Positions 38,095-48,451 of a DNA stretch of 57,287 bases are shown piece by piece. Origin of the DNA: Pseudomonadota bacterium (lineage in GTDB: Bacteria; Pseudomonadota; Alphaproteobacteria; Rhizobiales; JAKPQE01); NCBI GenBank assembly GCA_029572955.1, contig JAKPQE010000067.1:1-57287 (forward strand). Direction: 5' to 3'. Position 1 is the first letter of the stretch; the number at the start of each line of letters is the position of its first letter. The position numbers were made by a program, and so were the translations under genes. The notes beneath the pieces are model-generated. The model saw only the letters and a program-made list of their open reading frames with translations, was not told the DNA's origin and made no database searches.

Positions 38095-38793
38095 TCACAC
38101 CAGATCGAGCCAGGCGAGCGTGATCGCCTCGCCGGTCGCCTTGGTGCGGGCCCAGGCGTCGCGATTGCCGGCCTCGAGCGCGACACGCCAGCCCGGCACC
38201 TGCTCGTCGAGATGCCAGGCGTGGCCGTCGGCCCAGCGCTCCATGATCTCCGGCGTCGCCTCGAAATGGAACTGCAGGCCATAGACGGCGCGGCCGGTGC
38301 GGAACGCCTGGATCGGCGTCATGTCGCTCGCGGCGAGGTGCACGGCGCCCTGCGGCAGCGTCACCGTGTCGGTGTGGAAGTGGAGCAGCGGCACGCCGGC
38401 GCCGATCGCCGAGACGACGGGATCGCCGCGGCCGGCCTCGGTCGGGCGGACCTCGTGATAGCCGAACTCGATCGGCCGGGAAAGGACGTTGCGGCCGCCA
38501 TGGCCGCGGGCGGCGAGCTGGCAGCCGAGGCAGATGCCGAGCACCGCCTTGTCGGCCTCGCCGAAGCGGCGGGTGAGATCGGCGAGCTGCGGCAGATAGG
38601 GGTAGTCCTCGTCGTCGACGGCCGACTGGGCGCCGCCGAGGACGATCATGCCGTCATGCCCGGCGGCCGCGGTCGGCAGCGGCTGGCCGAGATGGGCGGC
38701 GACCATGTCGAGTTCGACGCCGCGCGCGGCGAGCAGCGGCTCGATCAGGCCGAGCGGCGAGTCTTCCCAGTTCTCGACGACGAGCAGGCGCAT
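38095..38793 (-). CDS. Class I glutamine amidotransferase-like protein
   Basis: 232 aa. Class I triad visible: Cys88 in GICLGCQ, His176 and Glu178 in LQFHFEATPE. Looks like a stand-alone GATase1 of the GMP-synthase-like group, which releases ammonia from glutamine or acts on gamma-glutamyl compounds. The partner enzyme is unknown. Start ATG 38793 follows GGAGTGGAGCG. Convergent with acuI across the repeat block. Confidence 0.87.
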   Translation of the reverse strand: MRLLVVENWEDSPLGLIEPLLAARGVELDMVAAHLGQPLPTAAAGHDGMIVLGGAQSAVDDEDYPYLPQLADLTRRFGEADKAVLGICLGCQLAARGHGGRNVLSRPIEFGYHEVRPTEAGRGDPVVSAIGAGVPLLHFHTDTVTLPQGAVHLAASDMTPIQAFRTGRAVYGLQFHFEATPEIMERWADGHAWHLDEQVPGWRVALEAGNRDAWARTKATGEAITLAWLDLV

Positions 38794-38854
38794 CGCTCCA
38801 CTCCAAAGGCACCGGGGAACGGGCACCGGCCGGCGCCCGCGAGACGTCCAGGGT

Positions 38855-41737
38855 CTACTGCGCGGCGACGTTGGCCTGGGCCTGGATCAGCTTGGCGGCA
38901 TCGTCGGCGGTCATCGGCCGGCCGAACAGGAAGCCCTGGGCGTATTCGCAGCCGAACTGATAGAGCTCGAGGGCATCGGACTCGCTCTCGGCGCCTTCGG
39001 CGACGACCTCCATGCCGAGATCGTGGGCGAGCGCCACGATCGAGCGCAGGATCACCGGGCGATGGCCGTTGCGCTCGCCATGGACGAAGGAGCGGTCGAC
39101 CTTGATGGTGTCGAACGGGAAGCGCTGCAGATAGGACAGCGAGGAATAGCCGGTGCCGAAATCGTCGAGGGCGAGGCTGGCGCCGAGATCGCGCACCCGG
39201 GCCAGCACCTGGGCGGCATATTCCGGGTTCTCCATGACGAGGGATTCGGTGATCTCGAGCTTCAGCGTGCCGCGCGCGACATGGGAGCGCGACAGCACCG
39301 CCTTGATGTCGTTGATGAGGTCGTGGCGCAGGAGCTGGCGGCTCGACACGTTGACCGAGACGAAGACCGGATGCTCGGGCGGCAGCACCTGCTGCCAGGC
39401 GGCGAGCTGGCGCGTCGCCCGTTCGAGCACGAACAGGCCGAGCGGGATGATGAGGCCGGAGCGCTCGGCGACCGGGATGAACTCGTTCGGGCCGATGCGG
39501 CCGCGGCGCGGATGATCCCAGCGCAGCAGCGCCTCGAAGCCGGCGATCGACTGGTCGGCGAGCGAGACGATCGGCTGGTAGAGCACGGTCATCTCGTTGC
39601 GCTCGAGCGCCCGGCGCAGTTCCGATTCGATGGCGAGCTGGTCGGTGGCGTGGTGGCGCAGCGCCGGCCGATAGGCCTCGATGCGGTCGCCGCCGAGGCG
39701 CTTGGCGTGCTGCATCGCGATCTCGGCGTCCTTGACCATGTCCTCGATGCGGCGCAGCTGCGGGTCCATCATCGCGATGCCGATCGAGGCGGTGAGGAAG
39801 ATCTCGCGCTCGGCGAAGGTGATGGCGGCGCGCAGGGCCCGGCGCAGCGAATCGGCGAAAGCCGCGATGCGCTCGGGCTCCTTCTCGGAAATGAGGATGA
39901 GGCCGAAGCGGTCGCCCTCGATGCGGGCCAGCGTGTCCTGCGGCTTCAAGAGGCGGGCGAGACGGCGGGCAACCGTCAGGAGGATCGAATCGCCGACCGA
40001 GATGCCGACGCTGTCGTTCACTTCCTTGAAGCGGTCGATGTCGATGAAGAAGATCGACGGGCGGGCGGCGCCCTCGGCGCGGGCCCGGGTGACGGCGGCA
40101 TCGAGCCGGTCGAGGAACAGCTCGCGATTGGGCAGGCCGGTGAGGTTGTCGTGCACGGCGTCGTGCAGCAGGCGCTCCTGCCGGGTCTTGGCGTCGGTGA
40201 CGTCGACGAGGGTGCCGCCGCGGATGACCTCGCCGTCGGAGCCGAGCACCGGGCGGGCGCGCAGCTCGAACCAGCGGTAGTGGCCGTCCTCGGCGCGCAG
40301 GCGGAATTCCTGGGCGATGCGGCCGCGGCGCTGGTCGACCACGGTGTCGAGGGTGGCGCGGAAGCGGTCGCGGTCGCCGGGATGGAGGATGCCGAGCCAG
40401 TCGCGGGCCGGACCCTCGAGGGTGCCGCGCTTGAGGCCGAGCGCCTCCTCGGCCTCGGCGCTCGTGAAGATGCGGTCGCGCGAGACGTCCCAGTCCCAGA
40501 CGATGTCGCCCGAGCCGATGAGGGCGAGCGCCTTGCGCTCGGTATCGCTGACGAGCCCTTCGGCGATGGCACCGCCGGCAAAGGCGTGCTGCATCACCGT
40601 GAAGCCGAGCAGCAGCACGATGAGGACGAGGCCTCCGGCAAGGGCGGGCGAGACGAGATCGGTCAGGAAGGCACCGCTGACCGCGAGCCAGCCGGCGCCC
40701 ATCCAGGCAAGAAAGATGATCCAGGTCGGGATCAGCATGATCGCCCGGTCGTAGCCGTGGGTCGACAGCCACAGGATGACGGCGAAGCCGACGACGCCGA
40801 CGAGGCCGATCGAGACGCGGGCGATGCCGGCGGCGATCGGCGCGTCGAAGACGGCCAGCACCATCAGCGCGACGAGGCCGGCGAGCCAGGCGATGGCGAC
40901 ATGGCTGAAGCGGACGTGCCAGCGGTAGAGATTGAGATAGGCGAAGAGGAAAATCAGGAAGGTCGCCGCGAGCGCCGCCTCGGCGCCGGCGCGATAGGTC
41001 TGGTCGTCACCGGGCGAGAGATGGAAGATCTTGTTCCAGAATCCGAATTCGATGCCGAGATAGGCCAGCACCGCCCAGGCGAGCAGCGCGATGGCCGGGA
41101 ACATGCCCGAGCCCTTGACGACGAACAGGATGGTCAGGAACAGCGCCAGGAGGCCGGCGATGCCAATGACGATGCCTTTGTAGAGCGTCGTCGAGTTGAC
41201 GTAGTCCTTGTAGGCGTTCGGCTCCCAGAGATAGAGCTGGGGCAGTTCGGGCGTGCGCAATTCGGCGACGAAGGTGACGACGGCACCGGGATCGAGGGTG
41301 ATGCGGAAGACGTCGGCTTCCTGGCTCGGCTGGCGTTCCGGCGCAAAGCCCTGGCTCGGCGTGATCGCGGCGATGCGCAGGGCGCCGAGGTCGGGCCAGA
41401 TGATGCGCGAGCCGGCGAGGCGGAAGTGCGGCGCCACCAGGAGGCGGTCGATCTGCTCGTCGCCATTGTTGGCGAGCGCGAAGACGACCCAGCTCGGATT
41501 GCCTTCCTCGGTGCGGGCGCGCACCTCGATGCGGCGCACGATGCCGTCGGCGCCCGGCGCGGTGGACACCTGCAGGCGGTCGCCGGCATCGGCATAGTGA
41601 TCGACGACGTTGGTCAGATCGAGCGCTTCGACGTCGAGCTGGACCGCCACCGGCTCGAGCGCGCGCGCAGGCGCGACCGCGGCAGCGATCGTGAGCAAGA
41701 ACAGCAGAAAGGCGCCGAGACGACGACAGATACGCAA
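38855..41737 (-). CDS. Membrane GGDEF-EAL protein with degenerate GGDEF site
   Basis: 960 aa. A signal-peptide-like N-terminus ([20 protein letters not shown]), a periplasmic beta-rich domain (to about residue 180), then about seven membrane helices, as in 7TMR-DISM receptors. Then a PAS-like region ([11 protein letters not shown], then [16 protein letters not shown]), GGDEF and EAL domains. The GGDEF signature reads EGDRF, lacking the Gly and Glu needed for cyclase activity. The EAL part keeps [30 protein letters not shown] and EGAES, so it is probably a c-di-GMP phosphodiesterase. The start is a TTG at 41737 with GGGAG 6 bases upstream. Confidence 0.9.
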   Translation of the reverse strand: MRICRRLGAFLLFLLTIAAAVAPARALEPVAVQLDVEALDLTNVVDHYADAGDRLQVSTAPGADGIVRRIEVRARTEEGNPSWVVFALANNGDEQIDRLLVAPHFRLAGSRIIWPDLGALRIAAITPSQGFAPERQPSQEADVFRITLDPGAVVTFVAELRTPELPQLYLWEPNAYKDYVNSTTLYKGIVIGIAGLLALFLTILFVVKGSGMFPAIALLAWAVLAYLGIEFGFWNKIFHLSPGDDQTYRAGAEAALAATFLIFLFAYLNLYRWHVRFSHVAIAWLAGLVALMVLAVFDAPIAAGIARVSIGLVGVVGFAVILWLSTHGYDRAIMLIPTWIIFLAWMGAGWLAVSGAFLTDLVSPALAGGLVLIVLLLGFTVMQHAFAGGAIAEGLVSDTERKALALIGSGDIVWDWDVSRDRIFTSAEAEEALGLKRGTLEGPARDWLGILHPGDRDRFRATLDTVVDQRRGRIAQEFRLRAEDGHYRWFELRARPVLGSDGEVIRGGTLVDVTDAKTRQERLLHDAVHDNLTGLPNRELFLDRLDAAVTRARAEGAARPSIFFIDIDRFKEVNDSVGISVGDSILLTVARRLARLLKPQDTLARIEGDRFGLILISEKEPERIAAFADSLRRALRAAITFAEREIFLTASIGIAMMDPQLRRIEDMVKDAEIAMQHAKRLGGDRIEAYRPALRHHATDQLAIESELRRALERNEMTVLYQPIVSLADQSIAGFEALLRWDHPRRGRIGPNEFIPVAERSGLIIPLGLFVLERATRQLAAWQQVLPPEHPVFVSVNVSSRQLLRHDLINDIKAVLSRSHVARGTLKLEITESLVMENPEYAAQVLARVRDLGASLALDDFGTGYSSLSYLQRFPFDTIKVDRSFVHGERNGHRPVILRSIVALAHDLGMEVVAEGAESESDALELYQFGCEYAQGFLFGRPMTADDAAKLIQAQANVAAQ

Positions 41738-41813
41738 ACGGATCTCCCGACTTCAAGCAGGCATTGGTACTGGCAAGGGGCCGACGGCTCAAGCACTTTT
41801 CGCCGGCGCGGGT

Positions 41814-42410
41814 CTATCGGCCGAGATCCTCGGCAAGGCAGGCATAGAGCAGGTGGTCCTGCCATTCGCCGTCGATGCACAGATACCGCCGCGCATAGCC
41901 TTCGCGCACGAATCCGACCTTTTCGAGGAGCGCCTGCGAGGCGGCGTTGCCGGGCAGGCAGGCCGCCTCGATACGATGCAGGCCGAGACGGCCGAAGGCG
42001 AAGGGCTGGAGGGCGCGGACGGCGGCGCTCATCAGCCCCCGGCCGGCGAAGCGGCTGCCCATCCAGTAGCCGAGCGTCGCGGCCTGAACGACGCCGCGCC
42101 GCACATTGGACAGGTTGATGCCGCCGACGAGTTCGCTGCCGTCGCTCGCCAGGATCAGGAAGGGATAGCCGGTGTCCTCGCGAATGTCCCGATTGTAGCG
42201 CCGGATGCGGCGGCGGAAGGCGCCGCGCGTGAGGTCGTCGACCGGCCAGACCGGCTCCCACGGCTTGAGGAAGACGCGGCTGTCGGCGCGCAACGCCGTC
42301 CAGGCGGCGAAATCGTCCATGGTCGGCACGCGCAGGAGGACGCCCTCGCCATGGAGCACCGGCACGTCGCCGGCTCCGGCCAACGACCTGAGGAGGGCGA
42401 GCGCGCTCAT
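41814..42410 (-). CDS. GNAT acetyltransferase, RimJ/RimL-like
   Basis: 198 aa. Acetyl-CoA site in LGYWMGSRFAGRGLMSAAVRAL, then GLHRIEAACLPGNAASQALLEKVGFVREG, typical of RimJ-like N-terminal acetyltransferases of ribosomal proteins. A ribosomal target is inferred only. Start ATG 42410 lies 13 bases after the M16 protease stop, so it is probably in the same operon as thrC and the protease. Confidence 0.9.
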   Translation of the reverse strand: MSALALLRSLAGAGDVPVLHGEGVLLRVPTMDDFAAWTALRADSRVFLKPWEPVWPVDDLTRGAFRRRIRRYNRDIREDTGYPFLILASDGSELVGGINLSNVRRGVVQAATLGYWMGSRFAGRGLMSAAVRALQPFAFGRLGLHRIEAACLPGNAASQALLEKVGFVREGYARRYLCIDGEWQDHLLYACLAEDLGR

Positions 42411-42423
42411 CTCGCGGAACGCC

Positions 42424-43695
42424 TCAGGCACCGGCCGCGGCAAGCATGTCGGCGATGCCGGACAGCGGCGCCAGATCGCCGAGCGGGCCGACGGCGGCAA
42501 GGGTCGGCGCCTTGGCACCGAACAGCTCGGCGGCCATGGCGCGCAGGTCGGCGGCGGTGACGGCATCGATGCGGGCGACGGTCTCGGCGACCGGGATGGC
42601 GCGGCCGAAGACGAGCTGCTGGCGGGCGTTGCGGCCGGCGCAGGCGACCGGGCTCTCGAGGCCCATCATCAGGCCGGCGCGCATCTGCGCCTTGGCCCGG
42701 GCGACCTCGGCATCGCCGATATCGGCGCCGGCGCGGGCGAGTTCGGCGACCAGCGCCTCGATCATCTCGGGCACGTCCTCGCCGGCGGTCGCGGTGTGGA
42801 CCATGAAGAGGCCGGCGTCCGAATAACTCGAATGGTGGCTGTAGATCGAATAGCAGAGGCCGCGCTTCTCGCGGATCTCCTGGAAGAGGCGCGAGGACAT
42901 GCCGCCGCCGAGCACCGAGGACAGCACCTGGACGACGTAGAAATCCGCGGCGTGATAGGAGCGCCCGGGGAAGCCGAGAACGATCTGGGCTTCCATCAGG
43001 TCGCGTTCCTCGCGCCGCTCGCCGCCGCGATAGGCGGCCGGCACGGGCTGGGTCGCGGCCGCGCCGGGAAGATCGCCGAAGAGGCCCCGCGCCTGCTCGA
43101 GGAGCGCGTCGTGGGAAACGGCGCCGGCGGCCGAGACGACCATGCGCGGCGCCCGGTAATGGGCATCGAGGAAGCCGCGGATCGCCGCCTCGTCGAAGGA
43201 GGACACCGTCGCCTCGGTGCCGAGGATCGGCCGGCCGAGCGGCTGGTCGGCGAAGGCGGCCTCGGAGAGTAGGTCGAAGACGATGTCGTCGGGCGTGTCG
43301 CTCGCCGCGCCGATCTCCTGCAGCACGACGTGGCGCTCGCGGGCGATCTCCTCCCTGTCGAACACCGAGTTCCTGAGGATGTCGGCGAGAATATCGAGGG
43401 CGAGCGGCACGTCGTCCTTCAGCACGCGGGCATGATAGGCGGTGGTCTCGACGTCGGTCGCGGCGTTGAGATCGCCGCCGACCTGCTCGATCTCCTCGAC
43501 GATGCGCTGGGCCGAGCGGGTCTTCGTTCCCTTGAAGGCCATGTGCTCGAGGAAATGGGCGATGCCGTTCTCCTCGATGCGCTCCTTGCGCGAGCCGGCG
43601 CCGACCCAGACGCCGAGGGCGGCGCTTTCCAGATGCGGCATGGTCTGGCTCACCACGGTGAGGCCGTTGTCGAGCCTGGTGACTTCGATCGTCAT
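42424..43695 (-). CDS. M16 family metallopeptidase
   Basis: 423 aa. The zinc motif HFLEH is at residues 47-51 (His47, Glu50, His51), which is the HxxEH of M16 (mitochondrial-processing-peptidase-like) enzymes. A second half with GFPGRSYHAADFYVVQVLSSVLGGGMSS matches the non-catalytic half. Start ATG 43695 chosen on the family N-terminus; a GTG at 43707 is possible. The gene overlaps neither neighbour but starts 4 bases after the thrC stop. Targets are unknown; oligopeptide turnover is likely. Confidence 0.92.
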   Translation of the reverse strand: MTIEVTRLDNGLTVVSQTMPHLESAALGVWVGAGSRKERIEENGIAHFLEHMAFKGTKTRSAQRIVEEIEQVGGDLNAATDVETTAYHARVLKDDVPLALDILADILRNSVFDREEIARERHVVLQEIGAASDTPDDIVFDLLSEAAFADQPLGRPILGTEATVSSFDEAAIRGFLDAHYRAPRMVVSAAGAVSHDALLEQARGLFGDLPGAAATQPVPAAYRGGERREERDLMEAQIVLGFPGRSYHAADFYVVQVLSSVLGGGMSSRLFQEIREKRGLCYSIYSHHSSYSDAGLFMVHTATAGEDVPEMIEALVAELARAGADIGDAEVARAKAQMRAGLMMGLESPVACAGRNARQQLVFGRAIPVAETVARIDAVTAADLRAMAAELFGAKAPTLAAVGPLGDLAPLSGIADMLAAAGA

Positions 43696-43699
43696 GGCC

Positions 43700-45106
43700 T
43701 CAGGCACCCGCCGCGACGGCCCGGGCGCGGGCCTCGATATGCGCCTCGACGGCGGTCTGGTCGTTGTCGAGGACCGAGAACACCTCCTCGCGCTCCATCA
43801 GGTCGCCGAGCCAGTCGGGCAGCGCCGGATACTGGCCGCTGGCGGCGACGACGGCGTCGGGGAACTTCGCCGGATGGGCGGTCGCAAGGGTGATCATCGG
43901 CACGCCGGCAATGGCGTGGCGGCGGGCGACGGCGAGGCCGACCGCGGTGTGCGGGTCGGCGAGATAGCCGGCCTCGCGCCAGATCGCGGCGATGGTCGCG
44001 GCGACCTCTTGCTCCGAAGAGCGGTCGGCGGTGAACACCTCGCGGATCTCGGCGAGCGCCGCGGGCTCGATCTCGAAGGCGCCGGACTGCGACAGGCGCT
44101 GCATGGCGCGCACCACCGCTTCGGGGTCACGGCCGCCGGCCTCGAACAGCAGCCGCTCGAAATTCGACGACACCTGGATGTCCATCGACGGGCTCGTCGT
44201 CGCGACGACGCCGCGGGTCTCGTAGCGGCCGGTCTCCAGCGTGCGCGCGAGGATGTCGTTGACGTTGGTGGCGATCACCAGGCGGGCGATCGGCAGGCCC
44301 ATCCTGAGCGCGACATAGCCGGCGAAGATGTCGCCGAAATTGCCGGTCGGCACGGTGAAGGCGACGGGCCGGCGCGGCGCGCCGAGGGCGACGGCGGCGG
44401 TGAAGTAGTAGACGATCTGGGCGACGATGCGGGCCCAGTTGATCGAGTTGACGCCGGAGAGGTGCAGCCGGTCGCGGAAGGCGTGATGGTTGAACATCGC
44501 CTTCACCTGGGCCTGGCAGTCGTCGAAATTGCCCTTCAGCGCCAGCGCGTGGACGTTCGGATCGCCGAGGGTCGTCATCTGCCGGCGCTGCACCGGGCTC
44601 ACCCGCTCGTGCGGATGGAGGATGAAGACGTCGGTCGCGGCGCGGCCGCGGAAGGCCTCCATGGCGGCGCCGCCGGTGTCGCCCGAGGTGGCGCCGACGA
44701 TGGTGGCGCGGGCGCCGCGGGCGGCCAGAACATGGTCCATCAGCCGGGCGAGCAGCTGCATCGCCACGTCCTTGAAGGCGAGCGTCGGCCCGTGGAACAG
44801 CTCGAGCAGCCAGTCGTTCGGGCCAACCTGGACGAGCGGGGTCACCGCCGGGTGGCGGAAGGTCGCGTAGGCCTCGTCGATCATCCGCTTCAGGTCGGCA
44901 TCGGCGATCTCGCCGCCGACGAAGGGCTGGATGACCCGGAACGCCACCTCGGCATAGGGCCGGCCGGCAAGGTCGGCGATCTCCTCGGGGGCGAGCTGCG
45001 GCCAGCTCTCGGGCACGTAGAGCCCGCCGTCGCGGGCCAGTGCGGCAAGGAGGACGTCGGCGAAGCCGAGCTTTGGCGCGTTGCCGCGCGTGCTGACATA
45101 CTTCAA
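43700..45106 (-). CDS. thrC: Threonine synthase
   Basis: 468 aa PLP enzyme converting O-phosphohomoserine to threonine. Starts MKYVSTRG, as usual for the family, from a TTG at 45106 with AAAGG 9 bases upstream. The PLP lysine is in HGPTLAFKDVAMQL, and GATSGDTGGAAMEAF is the phosphate-binding block. Size is normal. First gene of a thrC - M16 protease - GNAT run, an arrangement I recall from alphaproteobacteria. Confidence 0.96.
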   Translation of the reverse strand: MKYVSTRGNAPKLGFADVLLAALARDGGLYVPESWPQLAPEEIADLAGRPYAEVAFRVIQPFVGGEIADADLKRMIDEAYATFRHPAVTPLVQVGPNDWLLELFHGPTLAFKDVAMQLLARLMDHVLAARGARATIVGATSGDTGGAAMEAFRGRAATDVFILHPHERVSPVQRRQMTTLGDPNVHALALKGNFDDCQAQVKAMFNHHAFRDRLHLSGVNSINWARIVAQIVYYFTAAVALGAPRRPVAFTVPTGNFGDIFAGYVALRMGLPIARLVIATNVNDILARTLETGRYETRGVVATTSPSMDIQVSSNFERLLFEAGGRDPEAVVRAMQRLSQSGAFEIEPAALAEIREVFTADRSSEQEVAATIAAIWREAGYLADPHTAVGLAVARRHAIAGVPMITLATAHPAKFPDAVVAASGQYPALPDWLGDLMEREEVFSVLDNDQTAVEAHIEARARAVAAGA

Positions 45107-45241
45107 GGCTGTGGACCTTTCGAAACGAGCCGGGCGGAAACTAGCCCCGAAGGCCGCCCGCGACAAGACGAGCGCGGCGGCATCTTGACCTTTCCGGAGC
45201 TTTCCGCGACCACAGGCATGTCGAGCGGTGAGGAGACGGGC

Positions 45242-46183
45242 ATGCAGACGGCAGATATTCCGGGCGCTGTCGCCGATGCGGTGCGCGGCAACTGGGTCGA
45301 CCGATACCTGCCGGCGGGGTTTCGGCCCTATGCGCGGCTCGCCCGGCTCGACCGGCCGATCGGCTGGTGGCTGCTCCTGTGGCCGTGCTGGTGGTCGGCG
45401 GCGCTCGCTGCCGGGCCGGCCGGATCGCCGCTGCCGAACATCTGGCACCTCGTGCTTTTCCTCGTCGGCGCGGTCGCCATGCGTGGCGCCGGCTGCACCT
45501 ACAACGACATCGTCGACCGCGACTTCGACGCGAAGGTGGCGCGCACCGCCTCGCGGCCGATCCCGAGCGGCCAGGTGAGCGTCGGCCGGGCGAAGACCTT
45601 CCTCGTTGCCCAGCTCGTCGTCGGCCTCGTCGTCCTGTTGCAGTTCAACGCCTTCACCATCGGCCTCGGCTTCCTGTCGTTGCCGGTGGTCGCCATCTAC
45701 CCGTTCATGAAGCGCATCACGTCGTGGCCGCAGTTCACCCTCGGCCTCGCCTTTTCCTGGGGCGCGCTGATGGGCTGGGCGGCGACCTTCGGGCGGCTCT
45801 ACGCGGCGGCCTTCCTCATCTATCTCGGCGGGGTCCTGTGGACGATCGGCTACGACACGATCTACGCCCATCAGGACAAGGAAGACGACGCCGTCATCGG
45901 CGTGCGCTCGACGGCGCGGCTCTTCGGCACCAACACCAAGCCGATCGTCGCGGCCTTCTATGCCGGCGCGCTCGCGCTCTTCGCGGCGGCCGGCTATCTC
46001 GCGGAAGTGGTCGGGGTGTTCTACGTCGCCCTGGCACTCGGGGCGGCGCATTTCGGCTGGCAGATCCGGCGCCTCGATATCGACGACGCCGACAATTGCC
46101 TCACGCTCTTCAAATCCAACCGCATGTTCGGCTGGATCGTCTTCCTCGGGCTCGTCGGGGATTCGCTGACCCGCGCGATGTGA
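45242..46183 (+). CDS. ubiA: 4-hydroxybenzoate polyprenyltransferase
   Basis: 313 aa membrane prenyltransferase attaching the polyprenyl chain to 4-hydroxybenzoate in ubiquinone synthesis. First Asp motif NDIVDRDFD at residues 88-96, and the second YAHQDKEDD. The remaining sequence is hydrophobic helices such as LVLFLVGAVAM. Start ATG 45242 has GAGGAG with 6 bases of spacing; an ATG at 45218 is possible. Its prenyl donor is made by IspB at 19.4 kb. Confidence 0.95.
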   Translation: MQTADIPGAVADAVRGNWVDRYLPAGFRPYARLARLDRPIGWWLLLWPCWWSAALAAGPAGSPLPNIWHLVLFLVGAVAMRGAGCTYNDIVDRDFDAKVARTASRPIPSGQVSVGRAKTFLVAQLVVGLVVLLQFNAFTIGLGFLSLPVVAIYPFMKRITSWPQFTLGLAFSWGALMGWAATFGRLYAAAFLIYLGGVLWTIGYDTIYAHQDKEDDAVIGVRSTARLFGTNTKPIVAAFYAGALALFAAAGYLAEVVGVFYVALALGAAHFGWQIRRLDIDDADNCLTLFKSNRMFGWIVFLGLVGDSLTRAM

Positions 46184-46207
46184 CGGATCAGGCGCGGGAC
46201 CTTAGTA

Positions 46208-46795
46208 TCAGGCGCGGGCGATCAGTTCCTCGCCGACGCAGATTTCCGGCGGGCGGCGCAGGCCGACCTTGCGGCGCACGAGGAAGCGCGGCCGACGATC
46301 GGCGATGAGCGCATAGTAGCGGCGGCGGGCCGGACGACCGGTCGAGACGCCGCCGAAACGGCCGGCGACGACCGAGGTGGTGCCGGCCTCGTCGACGGTG
46401 AGCAGCGGCAGGCCGAGCTCGCGGCCCCAGATGCGCCAGTCCGAGATGATCTCGTCCATGTCGGTGGCGATCATCAGCGGCACGGCGAGAGCCGGGTCGC
46501 TGTGCATCAGTTCGAGGACGATTTCCGGCTCGGTACCCTCCTCGGGCACGCGAAAACGGATCGCGATGCCGCGATAGTCCGACAGCGGCACGTTGATGCG
46601 GACCGGGATGCCGCCGACCTCGCGGTACATGACCACCGAGACGCGGTCGATCTCGACATCGATGCGCTTGGCGGCCCGCGCGTCCGGACCCTGTTCGGGT
46701 ACCCGGAACCGCGCGGGCAGATCGGTCGGATCGACCCGCATCGCGGGTTCGGTCCAGGCAGGTTCCATCCCGCCAATGATTGCTTGACGCCTCAC
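46208..46795 (-). CDS. DUF6101-like conserved hypothetical protein
   Basis: 195 aa soluble protein. I recognise it only as a conserved alphaproteobacterial hypothetical; DUF6101 is my recollection and not certain. Features: RIDVEIDRVSVVMYREVGGIPVRINVPL and a C-terminal RRYYALIADRRPRFLVRRKVG, basic. No signal or membrane segment. The start is a GTG at 46795 with GGGAG 8 bases upstream; an ATG at 46768 has no spacing to a ribosome binding site. Converges with ubiA with 24 bases between them. Confidence 0.6.
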   Translation of the reverse strand: MRRQAIIGGMEPAWTEPAMRVDPTDLPARFRVPEQGPDARAAKRIDVEIDRVSVVMYREVGGIPVRINVPLSDYRGIAIRFRVPEEGTEPEIVLELMHSDPALAVPLMIATDMDEIISDWRIWGRELGLPLLTVDEAGTTSVVAGRFGGVSTGRPARRRYYALIADRRPRFLVRRKVGLRRPPEICVGEELIARA

Positions 46796-47104
46796 GTATT
46801 CGTCTCCCTCGCCGACCCGTCGTTTGTTTTTTGGGTCCCGCGTTATGACGAGAGAATGCCACGGACTACTTGGTTCCGACTTAAGAGACTGGGTTAAATT
46901 TTCCTGATTTTCGAAAGGGTTATTGAAGCGTAAGCGTAGTAATCCATTAACCTCGCGATATCTGCCGCAAACGACTTCGGCGCGGCGGAGCCCGGCGACG
47001 GCGGCGCCGATCGGGCGACTGGAAATCGCCGAAAGCGGTTCCCACTTGTCCGGACGATGCTCTAAAGAGAACAGAGGCAGCCGAGACGCGAGGACGACCG
47101 CACG
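46796..47104. other. Divergent intergenic region between the DUF6101-like gene and pmbA
   Basis: 309 bases without a gene. The middle (about 46870-46955) is AT-rich, with TTAAG, GGTTAAATTTTCC and CCATTAACC, and is the likely promoter zone for both flanking genes. The GCGTAAGCGTAG at about 46928-46939 contains a short tandem duplication. From 47026 the text GAAAGCGGTTCCCACTTGTC... resembles a repeat motif common upstream of Hyphomicrobiales genes. Confidence 0.4.
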
Positions 47105-48451
47105 ATGACCGAACCCTTCGACCAGTCGGAACTGATGGCCAAGGCGGAAGCCCTGGTGGCGGCGGCGCGGGCCGCCGGAGCCGATGCCGCCGACGCCGTG
47201 GCGCTGCGGTCGGTGTCGCTCGCCGTCGAGGTCCGGCTCGGCAAGGTCGAGGAGACGGAACGGGCGGAAGGCGACAGCATCGGGCTGCGCGTGTTCGTCG
47301 GTCGCCGGCCGGCGACGGTCTCGACCAACACCGCCGAGGACCCGCGGGCGCTTGCCGAGCGCGCCGTGGCGATGGCGAAGGTCGCCCCGGAGGACGCCTA
47401 TGCCGGCCTTGCCGACCCGGCGCTCCTCATCGACAAGATCCCCGACCTCGACCTCGTCGACAACTCGGCACCCGACGCGCAGGACCTCACCGAAGCGGCG
47501 CTCGCCGCCGAGGAAGCCGCGCTCGCCGTCGCCGGCGTCAGCAATTCGGGCGGCGCCTCGGCGAGCTGGCGGCTCGGCGGCATGGTGCTCGCCACCTCGA
47601 GCGGTTTCGCCGGCCGGTTCCTCGCCTCGGCGCACGGCATCTCGGCGACGGCGCTCGCCGGCAGCGGCACGGCGATGGAGCGCGACTACGACTATTCGAG
47701 CGCCCGCCACCGCGGCGACCTCGCCGATCCGGCGGCGATCGGGCGGCTGGCCGGCGAGCGCGCCGTCAAGCGCCTCGATCCGCGCAAGGTGCAGAGCCGG
47801 ACGGCGACCGTGGTCTTCGAGCCGCGCACCGCCGGCAGCCTCGTCTCGCATCTCGCCTCGGCGGCGAACGGCGCTTCGGTGGCGCGCGGCACCAGCTTCC
47901 TGAAGGACCGGCGCGGCGGGAAGGTGTTCCGCGACGGCGTCACCATCGTCGACGATCCGCTGCGCCGGCGCGGCCTGCGCTCGGCGCCGTTCGACGGCGA
48001 AGGCGTCGCCGGCCACGCGATGGAGATCGTCGCGGACGGCGTTCTCGCCGAATGGCTGCTCGACAGCGCCACCGCCCGCGAGCTGCAGCTTTCGACCAAC
48101 GGCCGGGCCCGGCGCGGCACCGCCGGGGCGCCCTCGCCCGGCACCTCGAACCTCTATATGAAGCCGGGGCGGCGTTCGCCGGCCGAGATCATCGGCGAGA
48201 TCGAGGCCGGTCTCTACGTCACCGACCTCATCGGCCATGGCGTCGACCTCGTCACCGGCGACTACAGCCGGGGCGTTGCCGGCTTCTGGATCGAGAACGG
48301 CGAGATCACCTATGCGGTCAGCGAGATCACCGTGGCGGGCAACCTTGCCGACATGTTCGCGCGGCTCGAGCCGGCGAGCGACCTCGAGTTCCGCTACGGC
48401 GTCGACGCGCCGACCATCGCCATCGAGGGGATGACCATTGCCGGGCAGTGA
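47105..48451 (+). CDS. pmbA: TldD/PmbA family metallopeptidase (PmbA-like)
   Basis: 448 aa. Family blocks: RLGKVEETERAEGDSIGLRVFVG and TNTAEDPR in the N-terminal part, then DYDYSSARH, VVFEPRTAGSLVSHLASA, GTSNLYMKPG and a late IENGEITYAVSEITVAGNL. PmbA and TldD form a zinc protease pair acting on small peptides such as microcin precursors. TldD is not in the window. ATG at 47105 follows a weak GACGACCGCACG. Overlaps the next gene by 14 bases. Confidence 0.92.
   Translation: MTEPFDQSELMAKAEALVAAARAAGADAADAVALRSVSLAVEVRLGKVEETERAEGDSIGLRVFVGRRPATVSTNTAEDPRALAERAVAMAKVAPEDAYAGLADPALLIDKIPDLDLVDNSAPDAQDLTEAALAAEEAALAVAGVSNSGGASASWRLGGMVLATSSGFAGRFLASAHGISATALAGSGTAMERDYDYSSARHRGDLADPAAIGRLAGERAVKRLDPRKVQSRTATVVFEPRTAGSLVSHLASAANGASVARGTSFLKDRRGGKVFRDGVTIVDDPLRRRGLRSAPFDGEGVAGHAMEIVADGVLAEWLLDSATARELQLSTNGRARRGTAGAPSPGTSNLYMKPGRRSPAEIIGEIEAGLYVTDLIGHGVDLVTGDYSRGVAGFWIENGEITYAVSEITVAGNLADMFARLEPASDLEFRYGVDAPTIAIEGMTIAGQ

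Noticed and set aside
38648-42118. 1156-codon open frame on the plus strand opposite the GGDEF-EAL gene
   Set aside because: No recognisable domain, highly biased composition, and it crosses several real minus-strand genes.
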